DNA of 64,000 nucleotides from Prochilodus magdalenae (lineage: Eukaryota; Chordata; Actinopteri; Characiformes; Prochilodontidae), in assembly GCA_024036415.1 (NCBI GenBank), contig JAMWET010001089.1, positions 214,501-278,500 on the forward strand, written 5' to 3'. Shown here one piece after another: positions 25,030-60,237 of this stretch; the first letter of the stretch is position 1, and every line of letters starts with the position of its first letter. Under the pieces are notes generated by a model that was not told the origin of the DNA, did no database searches, and saw only the letters and a list, made by a program, of their open reading frames with translations. Both the position numbers and the translations under genes were made by a program.

Positions 25030-25420
25030 AACTTCGGAACCCCACATCCCCTATGGAGAGGGCAATAGAGCTGTACTCCAGGGAGCATCAGGCACACTCC
25101 TCTTGGCTGGCCCCTTGCTGGCGAAGCTCCTAACCTTCATCTCTCTGGACAAAGAGGGAGGTCAGGGAGGGTCAGCAGCACTGGTGACATCTGCTAATTG
25201 TCCTGGTGGGCCGGCTAAGCTTCACTCCACGAATACCAGTGCTTTGGTTGGTGTTGACACCTGGGAGGACTCTGGCAGCTGCCACAGAAGACCACCTCTG
25301 GAGACTTTGGAGATTATTTACAACTTAAGACCGATCTCAACACCCCCAACGCGCTCTGCAAAGTCAATATGGTCATCAGTCTGAGATGCAGAAGAAGAAG
25401 AGCATAGTTAGCCTGCATCC
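25030..25420. other. G+C-richer gene-free segment, possible conserved non-coding element
   Basis: About 390 bp of higher G+C stands in an AT-rich gap, about 2.3 kb upstream of the homeobox gene. It is open for 93 codons (25103-25384) with no recognisable protein motif and no repeat signature that I know. It includes TAATTG and CCGGCTAAGC. Function cannot be told from sequence alone. Confidence 0.35.
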
Positions 25421-27150
25421 TTTAGGCTCCACAAGGTCGAAAGTATTATCAAATTGCTCAGATGGATGATGGAAGTCCATTCCCACCAGTCAGATGAAAA
25501 AGAATTGATTTCTGGCAGCAATATGTCAACACAACAGAGTATCTTAATGTCTTAATGTTTACAAATATTAATTTAGTAATATAATGATTTATTTAATATA
25601 TAATAAATATTATATAAAAATCTAAAATCTTATTTTGTCAAATGTATGACTTGGTATGTCTAATAAAGACTGAATAATGACTCAAAAAGAAGCATGTTCA
25701 CAATTACATAATCTGAGGATGGGAATTGAAAATACTAATTGTTGTAGTTGTGCAAGTCTTTTCTTGATTGATACAAGGCTTCAGCTGCTCAACAGAAGCT
25801 TCTCTCCTTCATGATGTGCCATTCCTTTTCAATAGGAGACAGACCTGGACCGCAGACAGGCCAGTCAGACACACACACTCTGTATCTACAAAGGCACACA
25901 TGTGTAGCATGTGGCAGCACGTTATTCTAAAATCCCAAAATGTGCTTCCGCACAATGCTAGCTTCACAGATATGACACCATGACTGTCACATTTGACTTT
26001 AATGTTTAATATGCATGATGCTCAATAGCAGGCCTGAACTTAGAATGGACCTCTGTCATTAATGTGTAACTTTCTCTAGTAAAATAATGGTGGACTATCT
26101 AAAAAAAACTATGAGTCCATACAAGTGCACTAACTAAATCAGACATATTGTTTGAATACAAGTCAGATGGGGAATGTTGAGTGACCGTAATGACAGTCCC
26201 AACTACATACAGTCCATAGATGGAAACTATCATATATATGCAGTCTACAGACATTTAGCTCTGCTCCTTTAATACTGAAGTTATAAGGATTGTTTCAAGC
26301 TACACTGCTTTTTGTATGCTCAACAATACATGACAGCCAATCAGAAGAGAGCTCATTTACATATCAGTCTTTAGAACAGTTTGGTTGTACTCTAAAGCAT
26401 AAAAAGAGACCATGCAAAAAATAATTATTACTGTTTTAGTACATAATAATATACTTATTAGGAATATATGAATATAAATATTTTAAATATTAATGTACAT
26501 CATAAGGATACGGACACAACGAAGCTGTGGTTTCATCAATTCGACCTTTGCAAAGCTGATTGCTCTAATAAACTAAACATTAAAACAGCAATATATTTAT
26601 TAATACATTTTAAGCCAATACTGTTTTTTAATCAACAGATGCATTTGTTACACCCCTATTTCAACAGCCATATGCAAAAGTTCAGGCACCCTGATCAAAT
26701 TACATGGTCTGTTAATTGTTGACGTGAAAATAAGTTACACATCCTCTACAGAGACCAAACCTAAACATAGCACTGTATACTCATTTCAGTGACCAATTTT
26801 GATGTATTTAAATAAATAAATAAAATAAATAAATGTATGAAACAAATGTAAATAATTAATTCCATTTTACCAGGGCATCCACATTCTTGCTTGCAATTGT
26901 GTGCATGACTTTTTTAAATTAATAAGTGCTTTAGATTTAGGATTTTATGCAGGATTTATGCAGAGTTGTGTAAATGAAAAACTTTATATGATTGTAATGC
27001 CTTTCCTAATTAATGCATTTTAGACCGTTAGTTGTTGTGACTAAGGGGACATGGTCTAAGTAGTCCTATTTGGTAAGAAGTCAATTTTTCACACATCTGT
27101 GCCAGAAGTGGATCTACCAGTGGATCTGTTTTGGGACACTTCTTAAAGGT
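25421..27150. other. Intergenic, no feature recognised
   Basis: AT-rich DNA, including TAAA/AAAT runs near 26810-26840. I found no supported exon, RNA gene or transposon. Confidence 0.55.
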
Positions 27151-27609
27151 GTCCGCTAACGGCTCATGATGACCTCACCCCGTGACCTTAATGGCTCGAG
27201 CACAGTAAAGCCGTTTCTATTAAGCAAGAGCATCGCTGGTATGTAGACTGCTCCAGCACTGGACAGACAGTAACTCTCCGTCGACTCATTACCATCACAC
27301 TGACCACTCACGCGCTGTACCACCGTAAAAATCACACAGTTGCAAATAAGAACAAGAGCTGTCACAAAAACACTACACGCTCCTGAAGAAAGGGCACATT
27401 TTAACCAGATGCAGAGCAATAAACAGCCAAGGAAGCGTGTTACCCACCGAGAGCAGCATTAGCATCAGAAAGCCCCCCAGAGCGGGAGATCTCCACACTC
27501 CGGGTTTATAATATCACTGGGGCGCTGCACCGGGGGAAACCCGGGCTCTTTAGACGTCTTTTAACATGGTAATTTTACACGTGTGGTGGTCGTGTGTGTG
27601 TAGCGCGGG

Positions 27610-27619
27610 TATATATAAG
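27610..27619 (+). promoter_or_regulatory. TATA box of the homeobox gene
   Basis: TATATATAAG lies in a G+C-rich surrounding (GTAGCGCGGG before, AGGGGCTG after), 118 bp upstream of the homeobox start codon. That would place the transcription start near 27640-27645 with a 5' UTR of about 85 nt. A CACGTG E-box lies about 30 bp upstream. Confidence 0.75.
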
Positions 27620-27727
27620 AAGGGGCTGATTGAGACTGTCAGCTTTAAACACAGTACGGACTGCACAAGCAGACAGCGAGGCCTCACTGCTCTTACTTCA
27701 CTTCACAGTGTACGAGATTCGGCCAAC

Positions 27728-29325
<1,598 letters not shown>

Positions 29326-29511
29326 AGCCAGTTAGAACTCGAAATGAAGAAGAACACGCTGACAGGACTGAACTGAGTATCTCAATGTGATTAGCTCACA
29401 GTGTGCTTCATATTTTTGTTGAATAATATTTATAAACTCTGTGATTTATTGTATTTATGACACATTTGGAATATTTTTAGATTATTTTCGGGGTGTTTGA
29501 TATTGAAAAAT

Positions 29512-29517
29512 ATTAAA
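29512..29517 (+). terminator. Candidate poly(A) signal ATTAAA of the homeobox gene
   Basis: ATTAAA lies 187 bp after the stop codon and is followed by a T/GT-rich stretch (GCTGTTTTTGTTTATTCTTC). Confidence 0.5.
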
Positions 29518-29624
29518 AGGTATATTTTTGCACTAGAGCTGTTTTTGTTTATTCTTCTGATAACCATAAATGGACAGGTCCACAGATTTTTTACAATTTC
29601 AGCATAATTAAATTGTTAGGAAAC

Positions 29625-30310
29625 TCATTTGGAGCAGTTTGATGTGGGATGCTCTGGCAGAATCGTGTTCAGCAGTGGTGAAAGGAACCAGACGTCAAAA
29701 GCATTGAATGCCTCTAAAAGCTCCCCACATAAAGTTTTCACATGACAATGAACACAAGTACAGCCCGATGCACAGTTTCTTTCTGTGCAGGTAATAATCT
29801 GATCATAACTGGATTTCTGTGGCAATCTGATTCCTCATGTAAAAAGTTTAGATTGTTTGATCAGATTAGGGTCTACCCAGAGAGCTGGCTTTTAGCTCAG
29901 TATCAGTAGATGACAACAAACCACTTTTAGAGTGACTGAAACCAGATGCATTCCTGACTTAATGAAGGATTTAAATATCCAGATGATTTATGTATATATT
30001 TTCAGATGAAATGATTTGATGTTTACAAAAAAACCTGAAGAGTTACATCCATGGTGTTGTAAGGCCAAGTACTCACCATAGAACATGTTAGCACTGTTTA
30101 TTATCATTAGCGTTGCATATAAAAACCCCATGGTGACCTCTGGTTCCTATCACCACCACTTCACTCTGCAGTCTGAAACTTGAAATCTGATTCAGATTTT
30201 TCCTCACTGCACCATTTTACATTAAACCTCTCTGAATGACTCTGGTTACCTTTCAGTGATAGAATTATGCCAACAAATACAAAAAGCAGAATTCCCCTTT
30301 AAATGACTAG
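29625..30310. repeat. Foldback repeat, GGTGGTGATAGGAACCA family, long copy
   Basis: The left arm AGCAGTGGTGAAAGGAACCA (29671-29690) pairs with GGTTCCTATCACCACCACTT (about 30142-30161). The outer right end runs to GAATTCCCCTTTAAA at about 30290-30304. The centre is noncoding. Confidence 0.6.
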
Positions 30311-30531
30311 CATGACATGAAGATTAATATAGCCAGTAAACAACAATGTTTACGCCACCTGATTCAACATTATGCGTTTGTATGAAAGCGTAACCATGTG
30401 GATGACAGTGAGAGAGCCACATGCACAGATGGAGAGCAGATAGTGGGGACAGACAGGATATCGAATAATAAAAGGGGAGTTCAGTCATTCCAGCAGTCTC
30501 ATCTCTAGCGATATAAAGGCAACATTAAGAA

Positions 30532-30557
30532 CCCCCCCCCCCCCCCCCCACCCCCCC
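30532..30557. repeat. Poly(C) tract
   Basis: About 18 consecutive C, one A, then 7 more C, followed by AAAAAAA. On the minus strand this is a G-run long enough to fold as a G-quadruplex. Its exact length is the least reliable part of any assembly. Confidence 0.9.
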
Positions 30558-31284
30558 AAAAAAACCTTTGATATGAATCCCTATGAGCCAGCAGGGGCAC
30601 ATCTGTCTGCAATCTACCACACGGTATTCATTAAGGTCACATGTCTGTCAGCAGGGTCAATAAATAGCAACCTTTCCATGGTTTCATGAAGAATACCGTA
30701 GGAAGTGTGCGTAAAATGGCTCGACTGTGTTGGTTTGTTATGCATGGATGTTCTGGACTGGGTCAGGAAAAGCACTGTTAAAGTGGACAGCTGACTGGAA
30801 AGTGTATCTGAGCAAAGATGTTTAATAGAGTGTGAATGGTATGGCTGATTCATAGGTCAGTTGTGTTTAGATGTTTGTCAGGATGTCGTCTGCATTTGCA
30901 GATTTTTTTTTTTTGGGTCTCTTTTCTGTCTTTCACTAACAGGATGAAATCACAATCCTACGTTAATTGGAAACAGCAGAGGCGTTTCGGAATGATGTTA
31001 TCGGTGCTAACGAAGTTTCTGGCTCCCTCCTGAATTACATCACCCTAAAGGCTCTGTCTGATATAACCCTGTTTCAAAAACACTGAAACAGTCCATCTCC
31101 TCTTTCTGCCAGAAAACTTAAGCTCTTAAAGGGGAACTGCACCGAATGTACAACACATCTGCAGAACTACATTAATGAGAGGTAAAAGTCATTCCGAGTG
31201 GTTTGATGTGAGATGGTTCAGCGCAGAGACCACTCACCACTTTAGATTTCTCTACAGTGGAGGTGAGGGGGACCTAAGGACAGT

Positions 31285-31620
31285 AATGACTGACACGTCT
31301 TCTGAGTTTTAATATACTCTCATCATCAAATAGTTGCATCCAGAAGGAAGTGTGGGATTGCAGTGCTAATCGGAAGGAAGATAATGTGTGATGCAAGATG
31401 AGTGACAACAAACCGTCCATCCTGGCACTGGTGCCTCCATACACAGATTCGTTGGTCATCTCCACCGAGACAAAAGCAGGATTCATCACTAACGATGACC
31501 CACTGCCATTCTGAGTCCCTCCATGACAGTCTGGCATGACACCAATGCAGTCTTTGGTGATGAATGACATGAGTATACCTTAAAGAAGCAGAGTGTGTAA
31601 CCCCATCCTGCACCGCTCCC
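31285..31620 (-). pseudogene. Tc1-like transposase relic (catalytic-domain fragment)
   Basis: Minus-strand translation contains VSDESCFCLGGDDQRICVWR, the conserved region around the second block of the Tc1 DDE domain, plus CHARLSWRDSEW. Frame changes and missing ends show it is dead. A related relic lies at 42975-43510. Confidence 0.75.
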
Positions 31621-32154
31621 CCTTAGCCCCTTTGTTTTCTAGAGCCTGTGGTGGGTGTCAGGTTTCCTGCCGTTCCCTCAGTGTTCTTTTTTTATGGTAA
31701 ATAATAAGCACAATAATGAGTATGATATCAGCATGTGGGTCCTTACACTTATTACAAGACAAATGGTTACTCTAACATATGTCTATATTGTGGTCTATTT
31801 ACCCACAAAGTCAGAAACAATGTTTTATTTCTTTACTACTGCTTTAATGTGCTATTGTCAGTCAATCCCATTAACCCCATCCCATCCAGGTGGTCCTTGA
31901 TGTAGTCCAGGTCAGAAATGGACATTTCCATGGATGCTAGGAATCCATGAGTATGTAGTCAGATATTAGACTTGAAATGCAGAGGAGTTAAAATAAAACA
32001 TCACCCAGAATGGAAGTACTGCAGTAAAGTACAGGTACTCAAAGTAATGCTTAAGTACAGTAACAAAGCACATTTACTTTGTTGCTGTCCACCACTGGTA
32101 ACAATACTGCAGCTCTACATGGCAGCTTCCTTTGGAAAAGGACCCGCTCCGATC

Positions 32155-33260
32155 AACTCAAATCACTTTTATTGTCACATCACATTTTCACAGGTGTGAA
32201 GGTGAGTGAAAAACTTAGGTGCGTAGTCCCCTACAGTACTTCAATACAAACATATACATAGACAATAAATATATACAACACTAAGCACTAAAATCTCTGT
32301 TTACACTAATTTACAGTTGTGAATAAAAGTTATGAATAAAAACTATGATATATGCAGATGTACACATTACCATATAGCACTATGGTAAGGCTGAGGTAGA
32401 TGAGAGATGCAGGGTATATACAGGGCATAGAATATTATATTATATATGTATATACATACACTACAGATATACAGTGTGGATGGAAGATAACAGTAGGTCA
32501 GTCTATATGTGCAAGTGTAAATATGCTAATGCAGAGTGCAGAGTGATAATGGTCCATGGAGATCATCGTTTAGATGGTTTTGGTGAGATGTGCTAAACCA
32601 GGTCCATATACCGGTGCATCAGCACTACTGGCTGTTCAGTAGCCTGATCAGTAGCTCGGATGTCAATATGAGGGGGTTCATCCTCAGTTTACAAAAACAC
32701 ACTGAGATGTATTTACAGCTGTTTTTCTGCCTCAAAAAGTTCATTATCCAGTTTATACAATTATTGTCTAGAGTGTCCAGTAGTGTACAGGTTATACAGT
32801 AAAGTGTCAGTAATGCAGATAAATAAACTTATCATCTTCCATAATGGACAGCAGTTTGTGCAGTGTCCTCCTCTCTGCCACCTTCACCACAGGGTCCAGT
32901 CCTGCACCAACAAGTGACCCTGCTCGCCTGACCAGCTTGTCCAGTCGCACAACGTCTCTATTCTTAATGCTTCCTCCCCAGCACACCATAGCATAAAAGA
33001 GACAGCTGGACACCACAGTCTGCTAGAACATCTGCAGGAGCTTCCAACAGATGTTAAAGGACCCCAGCCTCCTCAGAAAGTAGAGCCGGCTCTACCATTT
33101 CTGTGCAGGATGTCTGTGTTGGCTCACCTGTCCAACTTATCATCCAGGTGGAGTCTGAGATACCTGTAGGTCTTAACCATCTCTATCACCAATAGAGACT
33201 AGCTGTGTGAGTGGCCTGACCCTTGCGAAAATCCACCACCATCTCTTTCATCTTGGAAAT
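32155..33260 (-). mobile_element. 5'-truncated L2-like non-LTR retrotransposon
   Basis: The minus strand carries a reverse-transcriptase C-terminal fragment (SCLFYAMVCWGGSI, then LDKLVRRAGSLVGAGLDPV, 32807-33016), a shape I associate with fish L2/CR1-type LINEs. About 650 bp of 3' UTR follows, ending GTGATGTGACAATAAAAGTG. Upstream coding sequence continues in broken frames to about 33260. The same tail occurs at 20775-21105. Confidence 0.8.
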
Positions 33261-33734
33261 AGTTTAGTAGGTGCCCTCACCTTACACAAGCCACAATGGC
33301 AGTGTCGTCCGAAAGGCTGCATAAGCATCCTGTTATGAGTTCGTCATGGTTGTGAAGCTAAGTTTGAGCCACTCCTTCACGTTGAAGTGATAAGGAGTGT
33401 TGTTACTGCAGACAGTCCGTAGCAGAGGTATCAAAGCAGAGATGTGAGAAAAGGATTAAGCATTGCACACTTCCTGACTGATGGCAAGGGAGTGCATTAT
33501 TTCAGCCTTCCAAATGAGCCAGAAATCCTGAAAGTTAACTCTGTTACTCTGAGGATTTCAGCCAGAATTGAACATTTTGTTCCACGTTTCAATCCAGACT
33601 GCTTATTCAGTGAGACTTACATAAGGCATTTGTTAGTGTGGTATTCAGACTGATATTATATAGCAACTATTATCATATAGTGTAGATGACGCGACAGCAA
33701 TGTTGATTATGGCCCTGTTATCAGTGACATATAC

Positions 33735-34273
33735 AGGGGTTAGACAATGAAACTGAAACACCTGGTTTTAGACCACAATCATTTATTAGTATGGTGCAGG
33801 GCCTCCTTTTGCGGCCAATACAGCGTCAGTTGGTCTTGGGAATGACATATACAAGTCCTGCACAGTGGTCAGAGGGATTTTAAGCCATTCTTCTTGCAGG
33901 ATAGTGGCCAGGTCACTACGTGATGCTGGTGGAGGTTCGTCCTTCTTGGTGGTATGCTGACATTACCCTGGATACCGTGGCTCTTGATACATCACAAAGA
34001 CTTGCTGTCTTGGTCACAGATGCGCCAGCAAGACGTGCACCAACAATCTGTCCTCTTTTGAACTCTGGTATGTCATAATGCCATAATGTTGTGTGCATTG
34101 CAGTATTTTGAGCAGAACTGTGCTCTTACCTGCTAACTGAACCTTCACACTCTGCTCTTACTGGTGCAATGTGCAATTAATGAAGATTGGCCACCAGGCT
34201 GGTCCAATTTAGCCATGAGACCTCCCACACTAAAATGACAGGTGTTTCAGTTTCATTGTCCAACCCCTGTACA
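33735..34273 (-). mobile_element. Internally deleted Tc1-like element with helix-turn-helix fragment
   Basis: Terminal inverted repeats ACAGGGGTTAGACAATGAAA and TTTCATTGTCCAACCCCTGT bound about 540 bp. The minus strand encodes an N-terminal transposase fragment (FKRGQIVGARLAGASVTKTA then SRATVSRVMSAYHQEG, 33916-34098), an IS630/Tc1-type helix-turn-helix. The DDE region is missing. Confidence 0.85.
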
Positions 34274-34645
34274 TCAATCAGCTGTAACATTAAAACCTGC
34301 TCTTTGTTTCTGCACCAACGTATCAGCTCCACATACCGTATAGGAGCACTTTATAGATCTACAGTTATGTTTCTCTGTATACTTTGTTAAGCATCCCCTT
34401 TCACCCTCTTCCTCAATGGTCAGGTCCTCCACAGGACCACCACAGAGCAGGCATTATGTGGGTGGTGGATAATTCTCAGCACTACAATAACCTGTTCCTG
34501 CACAGTTTGTGCTGATCATCTTCCAGTCCTTCATCAATGGTCACAGTACCCTGCCCACAAGATGCTGTTGGCTGGACTTTGTAAGTTGGTGGACTATTCT
34601 CAGTCCAGCGGTGTCACTGAAGTGTTTAAACTCCAGCAGCACTGC
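34263..34645. mobile_element. Partial copy of the palindromic foldback element
   Basis: It shares ordered blocks with 2109-2879: GCTGTAACATTAAAACC, AATGGTCAGG, CACCACAGAGCAGGCATTAT and GGTGGATAATTCTCAGCACT. It abuts the right end of the Tc1-like element ending at 34273. Confidence 0.75.
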
Positions 34646-35287
34646 TTTGCGTTTCTAGCAACCTTTTTTATTTAATTGGGATAGAATGACTTCGCTCTCC
34701 GTAAGCAAGTCGAGCAATTGTCTGGAGTGTCTGGGACAATTACATTCAAGAGCAATGAGCAATGTCCTGTTGTGCAGCAGCTGCAGTAGTATTCAGCTAT
34801 GCACTCTCAGTCTTGTCACAGCACAAATGTAACCACAATGAATCGGGCCTTGGGTGAAAAAAGCACAATAACTGCTTACTCTCTCCAGCGCGGTTTAGAG
34901 GAGGCGAATGGAAAGATACATTGGTTAAGGGTTAAAGGAAGGATCGTGAAGCTAATTTAAGTCAGATACTCTGCTGATTCAAACAGCCTTTAAGGATCAT
35001 TACTCTTAATTCATTGTCAAGAAAACAGCAGCAGCAACAGTGTGGCCTTTATTATACCTTTCATTCATTTCAGGTGATTTGCTGTACGATATATTTTTGC
35101 AGACTTCTAAAGTTCAGTCTTAGACATTGGTCGTACTTTATGCATCTCCCAGTCCCAAACACATTCAGTGATGTTGAGGATCTGGACTCTAGGATTGGTC
35201 AGTCCATTTTTTTGAGAACACTACAACTATAGCAGCAATTAAATACATGCAAAAATATAGATTATGGCTTTGATAGTAGTGATATAC

Positions 35288-35767
35288 ACAGTCGAAGTCA
35301 TTATTATATGTTATTATGACCACACATATTTCAGCTTTCGAAAGTGGCATGTGTGAGGAAGTTACATTTTGCATTGGCATTCTCTGGGCCCACTCATCCA
35401 TGGGTATGAATCCATCCTTGCAGATCATGTACACCCATACATGCTTATTGTCATCAAATGGGATCTTCCAGCAAGACAATGCGACATGTCAGATGGCTAG
35501 AAATGTCCAACATTGGATGGAAGAGCATGACCAAGACATCCAAGACCAAGCACTGCCCTGGCCCCCTAGGTTTGAACCCAACTGAGCATCTGTGGGACCA
35601 TCTCGATTGTTGTGTACACTCTGTGGATCCTTCCCCATGCACTGCTCCAGATCTTTATTGAGTCACCTTATTGAGTCACACCCAGCCTGTCCAGCTGCTG
35701 TCTGTGCAGCACATGGCAGTTACTCTGGATATGCACTGGTGGTCATAATTTTATGGCTCGACTGTGT
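35288..35767 (+). pseudogene. Tc1-like element relic with DDE-domain fragment
   Basis: The ends ACACAGTCGAAGTCATTATT and ATTTTATGGCTCGACTGTGT are diverged inverted repeats. The plus strand contains FQQDNATCQMARNVQHWMEE and LNPTEHLWDHLD in two frames, the second and third catalytic blocks of Tc1 transposase. Frameshifts show it is inactive. Confidence 0.85.
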
Positions 35768-35769
35768 AA

Positions 35770-36835
35770 ATCATCTGTGTTTTTTTTTGTCTTTGTTTGA
35801 TTTGCATATCATCTTGCATTTTGCCTGTTTTCTTTTCTCAGTGAGGGCTTCTTGAACTGCTACACATCCTTTCACACCCGTATTGTTGAATTGTCTTGTC
35901 ACACTGGACAGCACAGACAGAAGCAAGCCTGGAGCTTTATTTTCTCCTACATTGCAAAGAAAAAGACAGTTTTGCTGTACCAGGTGTTGAAGTCCTAATT
36001 TCTCTGTTAAAATAATAAATATGTTTGTACGTAATGAGTGTTTTGAATGGAAATGAAGAGTGGCCTTATTGTTGGCTGACTTTTATGTAATACTGTGTAT
36101 CTTTGCATGACATAATGTCTCAGTGGGGTTTTAACCAAATGTAGATTTCTATGGGTAGGAAACAGTCAGAGGAGTTAGGAGAGACTTGGGTGGGGGTGGA
36201 AAAACACCTGGGTTGGAAACTAGTGACTAATCCTTACATCAAAAGCATTCAATAGCAAAGAGTAAACAATTTCATGCCCAACCAAACGGTTGAAAAGCCT
36301 TTGTCAAGGTAAACTACTTAACCTACATCTGGCTTAGTACGTTTTTGGTGTTTGTTGTATAATATTTGATCCATTTAACAGAAGAAACTTTAGAAATGTC
36401 TCGTCTCCACTATAGGCCACCCTCCCCCTTTCCCTCCAGCACTTCTTCCAGTACCTTCCCCAGCCTGGGATCTTTTCTTTTCCTTAAGACTTGTCTTCCC
36501 ACACTTACTCAGAGGGGGCTGTCCGAGGAATTCGACTGGAGTGCTAGTCCAGTGCGAGTGAGCAAAAGCAAGAGGACGCCAACTCTACCAGCTTCATTGA
36601 TTCCACTTCTGGCTACTTGTAATTGGGATAAGATGTTTTGACTGAGAGCATTTGGACTAATCCTTATTTTAAAGGTCATCAGCTTGTTTTTTGGAACTGC
36701 TGGACTCCTTGTGCAAACAGTTTCCACTGTGAGGGAGCATCTGCTGGTGCTTTTGAAGTTCTTCGATGACAGCAAGGCTGTAGCTTTAGATCTACACCAC
36801 TCCATTCTTCTGCATTCCAAGGAGTATCAGCGACA
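35770..36835. other. aebp1 upstream region, probable 5' UTR and promoter
   Basis: No gene was recognised. The last few hundred bases before the aebp1 ATG (36836) carry an upstream ATG frame (36366-36641) and are C/T-rich near 36410-36510. The transcription start cannot be placed from sequence alone. Confidence 0.5.
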
Positions 36836-57408
<20,573 letters not shown>

Positions 57409-57723
57409 ACGCAGGTGTCACTCACATGTGAAAATAGATATAGAATCGGTTGGTGTTTTATTATTAGGCAGTGACTGCAGACTATTGCCTACGATAGAGC
57501 CTATCGCCTCTATAGAAATATGCACATTCTCTCTGTGGAACAGAGGGTGTTAACATATCTGGATATTGGTTGAAATAAACAATCATTCAGAAAACCAAAA
57601 GTCTTAGCAAATAAATATATATGGTTTACTTTTAAGGATTAATAAAGAACAAGTTGATCCACCTAGTCTTTGAATGACTTAAGTGCACTTCTTTGTATTG
57701 TCATGTATGAAAATCGTTTTTCT

Positions 57724-57729
57724 AATAAA
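57724..57729 (+). terminator. Candidate poly(A) signal of aebp1
   Basis: AATAAA lies 316 bp after the stop and is followed by GGTGTGAACTCAGTTTTAGT, a plausible GT/T-rich downstream element. Earlier AATAAA copies lie near 57574 and 57640, so the end may be alternative. Confidence 0.5.
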
Positions 57730-57749
57730 AAAGGTGTGAACTCAGTTTT

Positions 57750-59500
57750 AGTCTTTCATCTTATTGTGCACATTTAAGGGAAATTTCATGCAGTGTTCTA
57801 GTTCTTCATGTAATTAATTCATTAAGATGTAAAGTCATTTAGAGCGGTTCATTCTAAAACACTCCATGGTAAGTCAGAATTGTTCAGAGTGATGCTGATG
57901 GTAACCAGAGTCTACCTCACAGAGGGATTATTACATGAAATGTTTCTGAATGCCTGAAACATTGTTTTATGAAAACTAAGAAGACCTGTAGACCCTGTCG
58001 TGACTTAGTGACTTGACAAAGCCAGACATCAAAGTAAAACACCTCTGTTTCTATCAAATAAACTTCAGACGCTGGGTTCTGGATTAAAGAGAAAGGCTAA
58101 ACAGCATACTCCTGGGAGGACTGAATTCAATGGCAACCATGCAGTACTGAGCTTCCACATTTATACAGTGTTCAGAAGGTGATGTAATGGCCATCTTTCT
58201 TTTCTATACAGCAAACTAGGTGTTGATACCATTATCTTAAGGTTCGCGCTGCAGACGTATACATTGAACATAGTTTTAAAACGCATTTTGTTTAACCAAA
58301 ACCCCTGTATTTCATAAAGGAATGTGACTCCTGACTTCTCAGGATGGTTCTCATCCTAAAGCTTTAAGTTTGAAGATTAATAAAAGATGAGCTCACTTTA
58401 GAGGATCAGTTTTAGAGTGAAATGGCCGAGGGTAGCTAACAGCTAGGCTAAACGTATTTCAGGTGAACTGAGCAGCGTTAGCAGCAGCTAGCTCTAAACA
58501 GTGGATACAGTAATAACAGCTCTGAGGTAAATGTGAGGTAACTGGTCATGTGGCTGTATTAGTATACTACATTGTAGGTCAGAACTTGTTACTGTACTGT
58601 ATACCACACACAGGGGCTGTATGCAGTACATAGTACTGTAGTATGTAGTATGCAGTATAGGAGTGTGCCTTTTCGAAAACAGCCAAAGCCCGTTAGAGTG
58701 TTTGGATGTGAAATACTCAGAATTTTTCACAGTGTTTGTGAAAGGAACTAAATGATGTGTTCAAACCTCTGTGAATGATGTATTTGAATGATATATAATT
58801 GAAATGCTATATTTGTGTTGTAGACATTGTGATCCCTGGGTTATATCACCACCACTGTATAGAAATCTGTAAGCCTGTAAGTTTCTCTACAGTGTGCAAT
58901 TTCATATCAAACTACTCTGCATGACACCTCAGTTCAGAAATCCAGAGAGGATGAGCTAATTTTCTGGAATTTTTAAAATTTTTATTTTATTTTAATCTTC
59001 ATGACTGATGATCTCAAAGAAAACAGCTCAGAAGACCACAAGACAAATAAGTTGTGACCCAGAGAAAATTATTTTCAGTATCTTGAGATACTCAAAATAT
59101 AACTAAGCCATGATCTCAAGATAACAGTCCAGAAAATTCCTGAAGACTGAGTCTATGTGGTAAAATTTTAATTTTAATAAAAAAATATGTGAAAAAAATT
59201 TCTAATTTTACTAGTTGGTAAAATTCTGAACTGTTAACTTGAGGTTACCACTGGTCTGTCTCGTGATCTCGAGGTATCAGCAGTTGTTTTCTGAAGAAAC
59301 AACTCTTGTGATATAATGACAGCAATATAAAGTGCAGGATGTTTAATAAAGGGGATTCCCTTACGCTAAAAAATAATGAAGAAAAGAACAAAATAAATAT
59401 ATATAATTTTAAAATGCACATTCGTGTACTTTTAAGTTGAAATCTCCACTGAGCTGGGAGGCTGCCGACACATTTTCACTTTCCACATCAGAGCTAGTCT
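57750..59500. other. aebp1-ykt6 intergenic region
   Basis: It holds a foldback repeat of the GGTGGTGATAGGAACCA family at about 58723-58925 (right arm TTATATCACCACCACTGTA) and a single arm at 57887-57910. The rest is AT-rich without recognised genes. Confidence 0.55.
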
Positions 59501-59689
59501 GCTTAGCCGGGTTAGCAGTGGAGTTTCCGAACAGAAAATCTCTAGATATCGTGCGTTGTTTGTAACATCTCTGTGGCTGTATTATGTTTTATCAAGCAGG
59601 CTATTAAACAAGTATGTATTTTCCGTATATACCACAGAGAAACTTATATTAAGCGTAGAGTTAATAAAGTTAGCTAACTAGCCGGCTAG

Positions 59690-59793
59690 CAGCTGCGGCT
59701 GGCAAACGCTAGCTAGATTGGTCTGTTGTATCTAAAGCGAGTTGTGCTTGTTATTAGATTAACAGCAAGACGTTTTCGCCTCAGACGTGAAAG
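59690..59793 (+). other. Putative 5' non-coding exon of ykt6
   Basis: GACGTGAAAG|GTAAGA gives a strong donor after 59793, and TCCTATTTTAG (60195) or CCCTCCCCAG (60220) gives an acceptor just upstream of the ykt6 ATG. The left edge is a guess; the transcription start is not determined. Confidence 0.5.
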
Positions 59794-60237
59794 GTAAGAC
59801 TCAGCTCACTTTTAAACGGCATGACAAGTCTGTTGTGTTTTTACCTGAGACCACTCCTGCAAAAATAGCCCTGTTGTGAAGATAAGCTGAGGTAGCCTGT
59901 TGCCTCGCCTTGAATGTTAACTATGCTTATGTGACACGTCTTATCGGCCGGCTATGCTAACATGCTAACCAGCTAATCCTTTTATTTAGCCCCTGAGTAA
60001 ACGCCAGACAGAGTGTTTTTTAAGGTTGGTTAGATTAGCTGTACAACAGTCTTGGTTAAACATTTTCAGAGCGTCAATGGGGCTACTTTTGTAAGAGATC
60101 GTTGGTCTGGATAACGTGCTGAAGTGAATTTAATCTGCTTAATGTGTCAATCATCCAAACCCATCAGGCTAAGTCATATGTGTGTCCTATTTTAGGTCTC
60201 TTAATAACTCCCCTCCCCAGCAAAGGTAGAAAGCACA

